Assembly (NCBI GenBank): GCA_014378805.1
Contig: JACMMY010000085.1
Location: 1 to 12,186 of the forward strand
Direction: 5' to 3'
Length of the DNA: 12,186 nt
From: Moraxellaceae bacterium
Lineage (GTDB): Bacteria > Pseudomonadota > Gammaproteobacteria > Pseudomonadales > Moraxellaceae
The stretch's first letter is position 1. Every line of letters begins with the position of its first letter. Positions 7,365 through 12,186 of the stretch are shown here, in pieces. Below the pieces are notes generated by a model that saw nothing but the letters and a program-made list of their open reading frames with translations, was not told where the DNA came from and did not search any database. Made by a program: the position numbers and the translations under genes.

Positions 7365-7583
7365 AAGCATGGAGATCAGTTTTGATATCAAATTGCTTTA
7401 TTGAAATTGAAATTGACAGGGTAAGTGATAAATTTTTTATTTCTCAAGGGATTCGACATACTCCTTATTTTTGTTGAAAGGATTAGAGAATAAGATGATT
7501 GCTAACAATGTAAAATAATTGACAATATTTGTTGTCAGTTTTGGTGTAACATCGCTGCCTACAATCTATATCTACTATTTTTT
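7365..7583. other. AT-rich intergenic region between ecotin and the first SDR
   Basis: About 220 bp without a supportable gene. It contains three tandem hexamers (ATTGAA, ATTGAA, ATTGAC at 7400-7417), the last running into TTGACA (7413-7418), a possible -35 without a good -10. A second TTGACA (7519-7524) overlaps a palindrome described separately. A 7-codon ATG frame at 7495 is too short to call. Confidence 0.4.
7519..7537 (+). promoter_or_regulatory. Operator-like palindrome overlapping a -35 box upstream of the first SDR gene
   Basis: TGACAA (7520-7525) and TTGTCA (7532-7537) are a perfect 6-bp inverted repeat around 6 nt. The left arm overlaps a consensus TTGACA -35 hexamer (7519-7524). 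This is the geometry expected of a repressor site (TetR- or MarR-like) that blocks a promoter. The -10 is not clear: TGTAAC (7545-7550) is too far away at 20 bp. No regulator gene is present next to it in the window. Confidence 0.4.
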
Positions 7584-7596
7584 GGAGCATCGCTAG

Positions 7597-8433
7597 ATGT
7601 CGAATACACGTGTACTTATTACGGGCGCAAATACGGGCATTGGTTTTGCGACTGCAAAAAGATTGGTCAAAAGTGGTGCGGATGTGATTTTGGCTTGTCG
7701 CAATTTAAGCAAAGCAGCAGAAGCACAGGCTGAACTGATCAAGCTCGGTGGTGCGGGAACTGTCGATGTGATTGAGCTGGATTTGAACAGCCTTGCATCG
7801 GTCAAAGCAGCGGCGGAGTTGGTCAAAGCACGTTACGGCTCATTGGATGTGCTGATTAATAATGCAGGGATTTTTGGTGAAGCGTTGCATCAAACTGAAG
7901 AAGGTTATGAGCAGCAGTTTGGTGTGAACTACGTCGCACCATTTTTACTGACGCAGCTATTATTGCCTGCGCTGCAAGCTGCACCCGCAGGACGTATTAT
8001 TCATTTATCTTCCATCATGCATTGGTTAGGCAATATTAAGCCTGAATTGTTCCGTCAGAGCTCCGGTTCGTATCGTGCGGTTGCTGCTTACGGTCAATCT
8101 AAACTCGCAAATTTGCTCTTTAGTCATGCGCTTGCGCGTCAGCTTGAAGGTACGACGGTCACGAGTAATGCTTTGCATCCAGGGGGTGTAAATTCTGATA
8201 TTTATCGTGATTTACCAAAAATCCAATATGCCATCATGCGACCGTTTTTGATTCCGACCAGTCGTCCTGCTGAGCTCATTGAAAAAATGGCATTAAGCGA
8301 TGAATGGGCTCAAAAAAATGGCCAATATGTCAGCGCGCATATGCCGAATTGGCAATCCGCGAACGCTAAAAATACTCAACTTGCTGATCAGCTGTATCAA
8401 CAATCGTTAGAAATGGTGAAAGCGTATTTGTAG
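7597..8433 (+). CDS. Classical short-chain dehydrogenase/reductase, retinol-dehydrogenase-like
   Basis: NAD(P)-dependent oxidoreductase of unknown substrate, cytosolic, 278 residues. The cofactor loop is TGANTGIG (9-16) with ACR at 33-35, the basic residue hinting at NADP preference. LDLNS is at 61-65 and NNAG at 88-91. The catalytic Ser is at 138/139 (HLSS), and Tyr165-x3-Lys169 lies in YGQSKLANLLF. HPGGV is at 194-198. The YxxxKLAN and LHPGGV combination is typical of the RDH/WWOX/protochlorophyllide-reductase-like group, whose bacterial members mostly have no known role. GGAG lies 9 nt before ATG 7597. It is monocistronic, with a terminator directly after. The palindrome upstream suggests regulated expression. 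Family is certain; substrate is not predictable. Confidence 0.93.
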   Translation: MSNTRVLITGANTGIGFATAKRLVKSGADVILACRNLSKAAEAQAELIKLGGAGTVDVIELDLNSLASVKAAAELVKARYGSLDVLINNAGIFGEALHQTEEGYEQQFGVNYVAPFLLTQLLLPALQAAPAGRIIHLSSIMHWLGNIKPELFRQSSGSYRAVAAYGQSKLANLLFSHALARQLEGTTVTSNALHPGGVNSDIYRDLPKIQYAIMRPFLIPTSRPAELIEKMALSDEWAQKNGQYVSAHMPNWQSANAKNTQLADQLYQQSLEMVKAYL

Positions 8434-8459
8434 TATTCAAAAGCTTTAAAAAATAAATC

Positions 8460-8488
8460 TCGCCATCCTTCCAGTGGCGATTTTTTTT
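8460..8488 (+). terminator. Intrinsic terminator after the first SDR gene
   Basis: TCGCCA (8460-8465) pairs with TGGCGA (8475-8480), extendable by one T-G pair, and is followed immediately by eight T (8481-8488). It lies about 25 bp after the stop codon and separates the two SDR genes into different transcripts. Confidence 0.88.
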
Positions 8489-8567
8489 ACATCACTTTGA
8501 ATGATGCTCCGTGTGCTGCATCAGATTGTAGGCATAGGTCAGGAATTAGGAGACCTTTGAGCGTATG

Positions 8568-8639
8568 ATTTCGACAGGGTCATTGGACATTTCGACATAT
8601 TTGTGAAAATTGTCTGCCAATATCTTTGTCTCGTAAAAT
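8568..8639 (+). promoter_or_regulatory. Direct repeats and putative promoter upstream of the second SDR gene
   Basis: ATTTCGACA occurs twice, at 8568-8576 and 8589-8597, with a 21-bp period (two helical turns). That is the arrangement typical of AraC/XylS-type activator half-sites. About 12 bp further on is a candidate promoter: TTGTCT (8610-8615), an 18-bp spacer, then TAAAAT (8634-8639), placing the start of transcription about 80 nt before the gene. The position fits activation, but no matching regulator gene is visible and the elements are predicted by eye. Confidence 0.4.
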
Positions 8640-8726
8640 AAGATAGGGTAAGCATGCAGCCGATTCGATGATGATTCGTCGCACCACCTCATTTATTGCC
8701 AATACCATCGTTGTAAGGAAACCGAT

Positions 8727-9800
8727 ATGACAACAATTAATCCGAAAGCGCCGATTATGATTACGGGTGCAAGTGGTTATGTCGCAGGCTGGATCGTCAA
8801 AAATCTGCTTGAAGCGGGGCATACGGTTCATGCTACGGTACGCGATCCTGCTAAAACCAAAAGTGTGGCTCATTTACAGAAAATTGCCGATAACAGCACG
8901 GGAACACTGAAGCTGTTCAAAGCAGATTTACTCGATCAGGGTGCATTTGATGAAGCGATGGCAGGTTGTGAGTTGGTTCTTCACACGGCATCTCCTTTTA
9001 TTATTTCAGGTTTTAAAGATGCTTATGAAGCGTTGGTTCGTCCTGCATTGGAAGGAACCCGTAATGTGTTTGCTTCGGTCGAGCGGACGCCAAGCGTTAA
9101 GCGTGTGGTCTTGACCTCAAGTGTTGCAGCGACCTACGGCGACAATATCGATTCACTGAAAGTGCCAAATGGAATCTTTAATGAATCGCACTGGAATACC
9201 AGTAGTACTGTCGATCATCAGCCGTATTATTATTCAAAAACTGTGGCAGAACGTGAGGCGTGGAAACTGCACGCCGAGCAGAGTGTGCCAAATCGTTGGG
9301 ACTTGGTGTGTGTGAATCCCGGGTTGGTGGTTGGCCCTGCACTTACGACTAATAGTATCTCTGCAAGTATTACCACCTTACAGCAATTTGGCGACGGCAC
9401 AATGCGTTTTGGTGCACCGCATCTGTGGAATGGGCTGGTCGATGTTCGCGATGTGGCGGACGCCCATGTGCGTGCGGGCTTAACGCCTGAAGCCAATGGT
9501 CGTTATATCATTTGCGGTGACACGTTAAGCCTGCTACAAATGGGTTCAGCACTGCGTCAACACTTTGGGTCGAAGTATCCCTTTCCATTGGTTCCTGCGC
9601 CTAAACTTGCGTTTTGGGCGATCGCACCATTGTTTGGAATGACCCGTGACTATGTGTCACGTAACGTCGGTTATAAAATTGGTTTTGATAATAGTCGCAG
9701 CCAGCGAGACCTTAAAATTGAATATCGCGATGTTCGCGGCGCAATCTGTGAACATTTCCAACAATTGTTGGATGATGGTCTGATTAAGAAGAAAGCTTAA
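8727..9800 (+). CDS. NAD(P)-dependent epimerase/dehydratase-family reductase (dihydroflavonol-4-reductase-like)
   Basis: Extended-SDR oxidoreductase of 357 residues, probably an aldehyde or ketone reductase; physiological substrate unknown. It has a nucleotide loop TGASGYVAGW (13-22), where the third Gly is Ala as often in this subgroup. ATVRDP (36-41) contains the Arg that usually selects NADP. HTASPF is at 86-91 and LTSSVAA at 129-135. The catalytic Tyr167-x3-Lys171 lies in YYYSK, followed by VNPGLVVGP. These are signatures of the dihydroflavonol reductase/cinnamoyl-CoA reductase group, in bacteria often annotated simply as aldehyde reductase. AAGGA stands 8 nt before ATG 8727. It does not resemble the upstream SDR beyond the fold, so the pair is not a simple duplication. 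It converges on the SPOR gene. Confidence 0.92.
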   Translation: MTTINPKAPIMITGASGYVAGWIVKNLLEAGHTVHATVRDPAKTKSVAHLQKIADNSTGTLKLFKADLLDQGAFDEAMAGCELVLHTASPFIISGFKDAYEALVRPALEGTRNVFASVERTPSVKRVVLTSSVAATYGDNIDSLKVPNGIFNESHWNTSSTVDHQPYYYSKTVAEREAWKLHAEQSVPNRWDLVCVNPGLVVGPALTTNSISASITTLQQFGDGTMRFGAPHLWNGLVDVRDVADAHVRAGLTPEANGRYIICGDTLSLLQMGSALRQHFGSKYPFPLVPAPKLAFWAIAPLFGMTRDYVSRNVGYKIGFDNSRSQRDLKIEYRDVRGAICEHFQQLLDDGLIKKKA

Positions 9801-9811
9801 TTTGCTTTGAA

Positions 9812-9904
9812 GTCTTCCCCTGAGGGGGAAGATTTAGATGGGGGTGTTTTTGACGTTGCTTTAAATGCGCCCCCATCCCAGCCTTCCCCCTCAGGGAAGG
9901 AGAC
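9812..9904. repeat. REP-like inverted pair (BIME-like element)
   Basis: Two arms, 9812-9846 and 9868-9904, are near-perfect inverted copies. Reading the right arm backwards, both contain TGAGGGGGAAG and then GATGGGGG at matching spacing. Each arm folds by itself: TCTTCCCC/GGGGAAGA (9813-9820 with 9825-9832) and CCTTCCC/GGGAAGG (9882-9888 with 9894-9900). Two hairpin units head to head across a 21-nt centre is the layout of REP/BIME elements, which RAYT-type transposases mobilise in trans. It lies between two convergent genes, a usual location. No transposase gene is present here. Confidence 0.75.
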
Positions 9905-9924
9905 AAACATCAATCACCGCCCAT

Positions 9925-9954
9925 AAAAAAAGACGATCAATTCGTCTTTTTTTT
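9925..9954. terminator. Bidirectional intrinsic terminator between convergent genes
   Basis: AAAGACGA (9929-9936) pairs with TCGTCTTT (9942-9949), flanked by an A-run on the left (9925-9931) and a T-run on the right (9947-9954). It therefore works in both directions. It serves the second SDR gene on the plus strand and the SPOR gene on the minus strand. Confidence 0.88.
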
Positions 9955-9975
9955 CATCTAAACAAAACAAATCAA

Positions 9976-10608
9976 CTACTCAGATTGAGCCACCACGAGC
10001 GCATCAATGCCACTATCTTGCAATTGACGTTGCGCGCGTAACGCTTCATTTTTGCTGTTAAATGGCCCAGAAACTACACGATACCACTCTTGATCCGCAT
10101 TTGTGGTGTGACGGACGTCCGCTGGTAAACCTGCCAAAAGTACTGATGCGCGTTGTTTATCGGCTTCGTCCGCAGATTGGAAGCTATTCACTTGCAGCAT
10201 ATAGTGTTGTGATGGCTTAGATTTCTGTACTTCCGTCGTATCGCTCCCACTATTTGATGAATCGGTGCTCGAGGCATCAATAATCGGCATAGCAGCTTCA
10301 TCAGGTACAACATCAGGTACGGTTTGAGTTGGCACTGGCGTCACTTGTTGTTTAGGCAGCAGGTCGTAAAACTGGAAGTCAGCAGGTTTACCCGAATCAG
10401 TCGTTTTATCATTTGCTGCACTTGTGCTGGATGGTGCCGTGCCATGTGGTGTCGGTTGCCAAGGTTGCCATAAATACAATAATGCAAGGCAGGTCAATCC
10501 AAAAATAATCCCAAAAACCGTCCATAACCAAGTCGGTACGAGCTGTCGTCTGCGCGTTGGCACGGCAGTCGTACGCTTTGTTGCTCCTCGAGGTTTAGTA
10601 CCAAACAC
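9976..10608 (-). CDS. SPOR-domain inner-membrane protein (FtsN-like)
   Basis: Predicted bitopic envelope protein of 210 residues. A short basic cytoplasmic N-terminus (RRR near 19-21) is followed by one membrane span at about 27-47. A long Pro/Ser/Thr-rich periplasmic linker contains the conserved FYDLLPKQQV segment (near 80-89). A C-terminal SPOR domain (about 134-208) runs from YMLQVNSFQSADEAD through WYRVVSGPFNSKNEAL to ALVVAQ. SPOR domains bind denuded glycan strands at the division septum, so a role in cell division or cell-wall remodelling is likely. Whether it is the essential FtsN cannot be decided. The start is GTG 10608, fixed by a strong AAGGAAG 5 nt upstream. It follows argS by 107 bp on the same strand, a synteny I recall from Pseudomonas/Acinetobacter relatives. 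Confidence 0.87.
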   Translation of the reverse strand: MFGTKPRGATKRTTAVPTRRRQLVPTWLWTVFGIIFGLTCLALLYLWQPWQPTPHGTAPSSTSAANDKTTDSGKPADFQFYDLLPKQQVTPVPTQTVPDVVPDEAAMPIIDASSTDSSNSGSDTTEVQKSKPSQHYMLQVNSFQSADEADKQRASVLLAGLPADVRHTTNADQEWYRVVSGPFNSKNEALRAQRQLQDSGIDALVVAQSE

Positions 10609-10673
10609 GATTACTTCCTTATATAGACTTGGTCAACATGGACTCATTCATTAATGTGAGATGAGTTTTTCCT

Positions 10674-10689
10674 TGTGATTTTAATCACT
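10674..10689. promoter_or_regulatory. CRP/Vfr-like palindrome between argS and the SPOR gene
   Basis: TGTGA (10674-10678), six bases, then TCACT (10684-10688) differs from the CRP/Vfr consensus TGTGA-N6-TCACA at one end base. The central GTGATT-TT-AATCAC is a perfect inverted repeat. It lies about 65 bp upstream of the SPOR start. It could regulate a promoter for that gene or simply be a weak argS 3' hairpin. Evidence is the motif only. Confidence 0.3.
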
Positions 10690-10715
10690 ATTTACATAAC
10701 AAGTGACAAAACGAT

Positions 10716-12185
10716 TTACATTGAAACAGGCGCAGACACACCCAGCAGCAATAAACCGTTATGAATGACTTGGCACACCGACACGCTGAGTAACAGACGC
10801 GCTTGCATCAGTTCGGCATCATCGCTAATCACCTTGTGTTCGTTATACCAGCCATGGAACAAGGATGCTAACTCTTTTAGGTAATTACCAAGTTGATGCG
10901 GCTCATGTTGATTCGCAGAGTTGTTCAACACCTCTGGGTAAGCAGCAAGTTTAGCCAGCAGCTCAGCTTCAACAGTTTCAACCAAACGTCCAGCCGCTGC
11001 ACGACCGATTTTTGCATCAAACGTCTGACCTAAACTGGTGACTTTTTCTAACATACGATGGGTGCGAGCATGGGCGTATTGAATGTAATATACCGCATTG
11101 TCTTTGCTTTGTGAAACAGCTAAATCCAAGTCAAAATCAATATGTTGCGCGCTCTTACGCATGACGTAATAGAAACGCGCCGCATCATTACCGACTTCCT
11201 GACGTAGTTCACGCAAAGTCACAAATGAACCCGAACGTGATGACATTTGCACGGCTACGCCACTACGCCAAAGGCTTACGAACTGGACTAATAATACGGT
11301 CAGTTTCATAGGATCATAACCCAGCGCACTGATCGCGGCTTTCACGCGCGCGATATAACCATGATGGTCGGCGCCCCAAATATCGACGATTTGGTCAAAA
11401 CCACGTTGATACTTATTCAAATGGTAAGCAATGTCCGCTGCGAAGTAGGTGGTTAAACCATTTTTACGCTGTACCACACGGTCTTTTTCATCGCCAAAAT
11501 CAGTTGAACGGAACCAGATGTTGCCATCTTTCTCGTAAAGGAAACCTTTGTCTTGCAAAATTGCCAAGGCTTCGGTGATTTTGTCTTTTAAAGTGGCTTC
11601 ACTGAACCATTGATCGAAACGCACGCCAAATTCGCCGAGATCATCTTTAATGTCATCGAGAATTTCATTCAGCGCTTGCTGATGGAAAACTGCGTAGCCT
11701 TCCGCGCCGAGCAATTTTTGTGAATTCAGAATGAGACCGTCGATATGTTTTTCTTTATCGCCTGATAATACGGTTGGATTGCCTTCGCTGTCTTTTTCGC
11801 CGTAAACCACATCGGCTGGCACATCGAGGAATACATCCGCCGCAGCGCGCTCAAACACTTTGCCATGCTGATCTAAAATGTTTTGCGCGATATCAAACAC
11901 ATAATCGCCTTTGTAGGCGTTTTGCGGGAAGGTCAGTGTTTGTCCGCAACGTTCTAAATAACGCAAATAGGTACTGGTGGCCAAAATATCCATTTGGCGA
12001 CCTGCGTCATTGACGTAGTATTCACGTTGAACGTCGTAGCCTGTGGCTTCCAGCAAGCGCGCAACGGTCATGCCGTATGCTGCGCCGCGACCATGACCGA
12101 CGTGGAGTGAGCTGGTTGGATTGGCGGAGACGAATTCGACTTGGACTTTTTTGCCTGCATTTAGTTTGTTTTCGCCAAAGAGATC
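10716..12185 (-). CDS. argS: Arginyl-tRNA synthetase, all but the N-terminal part (5' end outside window)
   Basis: Class Ia aminoacyl-tRNA synthetase charging tRNA-Arg. The frame is open from the right edge to a TAA at 10716-10718, giving 489 visible residues of about 590. The missing part is the N-terminal additional domain. The edge segment reads VQVEFVSANPTSSLHVGHGRGAAYG, with the HIGH-class HVGH near visible residue 30. ATG 12071 is internal, not the start. Then come REYYVNDAGRQMDILATS, GADHHGYIARVKAAISALGYD and VQMSSRSGSFVTLRELRQEVG (KMSKS-equivalent loop). The DALR anticodon-binding domain begins around YYIQYAHARTHRMLEK. The Gln in place of the first Lys of KMSKS is what I recall for this bacterial clade, so it is not treated as a defect. 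The SPOR gene lies downstream. Confidence 0.96.
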   Translation of the reverse strand, partial: DLFGENKLNAGKKVQVEFVSANPTSSLHVGHGRGAAYGMTVARLLEATGYDVQREYYVNDAGRQMDILATSTYLRYLERCGQTLTFPQNAYKGDYVFDIAQNILDQHGKVFERAAADVFLDVPADVVYGEKDSEGNPTVLSGDKEKHIDGLILNSQKLLGAEGYAVFHQQALNEILDDIKDDLGEFGVRFDQWFSEATLKDKITEALAILQDKGFLYEKDGNIWFRSTDFGDEKDRVVQRKNGLTTYFAADIAYHLNKYQRGFDQIVDIWGADHHGYIARVKAAISALGYDPMKLTVLLVQFVSLWRSGVAVQMSSRSGSFVTLRELRQEVGNDAARFYYVMRKSAQHIDFDLDLAVSQSKDNAVYYIQYAHARTHRMLEKVTSLGQTFDAKIGRAAAGRLVETVEAELLAKLAAYPEVLNNSANQHEPHQLGNYLKELASLFHGWYNEHKVISDDAELMQARLLLSVSVCQVIHNGLLLLGVSAPVSM

Positions 12186-12186
12186 G

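Noticed and set aside
7400..7417. Three tandem hexamers as a CRISPR or iteron array
   Set aside because: Only three adjacent 6-mers in AT-rich DNA, with no spacers or longer units; no CRISPR-like array exists in the window.
8580..8873. A 97-codon minus-strand frame over the start of the second SDR gene
   Set aside because: It overlaps the ribosome-binding site and N-terminus of a clear gene and has no recognisable domain or ribosome-binding site.
10631..10661. ACTCAT/ATGAGT inverted repeat followed by T-run as an argS terminator
   Set aside because: The T-run follows on the plus strand, but argS is on the minus strand and no plus-strand gene ends here.
10716..12071. argS taken as a complete 451-residue gene from ATG 12071
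   Set aside because: The frame continues upstream to the window edge and encodes the HVGH active-site motif there, so this ATG is internal.

Overview
The window looks like chromosomal DNA of a gammaproteobacterium, most likely of the Moraxellaceae (Acinetobacter-like). ThiC and ManB are very close to gammaproteobacterial forms as I remember them. ArgS is directly followed by a SPOR-domain protein, and its signature loop reads QMSSRSG, as I recall for Pseudomonas/Acinetobacter ArgS. The placement rests on remembered family sequences, not on a search.

Layout. Bases 1-3010 (minus strand) are the edge of a surface-polysaccharide locus, transcribed as manB > rfbB > rfbD (cut by the left edge). 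These genes make phosphorylated hexose and dTDP-L-rhamnose precursors. Bases 3159-4214 (minus) hold mutY, the adenine glycosylase of oxidised-guanine repair, divergent from thiC (4320-6188, plus), the pyrimidine-branch enzyme of thiamine synthesis. The short region between them has a hairpin but no recognisable TPP riboswitch. Bases 6265-7364 form an accessory patch with two small exported proteins: an AT-rich orphan with a TonB/AgmX-like C-terminal domain, and an ecotin-type serine protease inhibitor. The ecotin frame is interrupted by an in-frame TAA before its C-terminal arm. Bases 7597-9800 carry two unrelated short-chain dehydrogenases/reductases (SDRs), each with its own upstream region and operator-like repeats. 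A REP-like inverted pair and a bidirectional terminator follow at 9812-9954. Bases 9976-12186 (minus) are argS (5' end outside the window) and a downstream SPOR-domain membrane protein.

How they fit together: most genes are housekeeping or envelope-sugar genes. The notable material is in the accessory patch, where the ecotin has a Lys at the inhibitory P1 position, a possible lipobox and a nonsense codon that removes the dimerisation arm. I see no RNA genes, CRISPR arrays, transposase genes or phage genes. I do not see a wholly new multi-gene system here.
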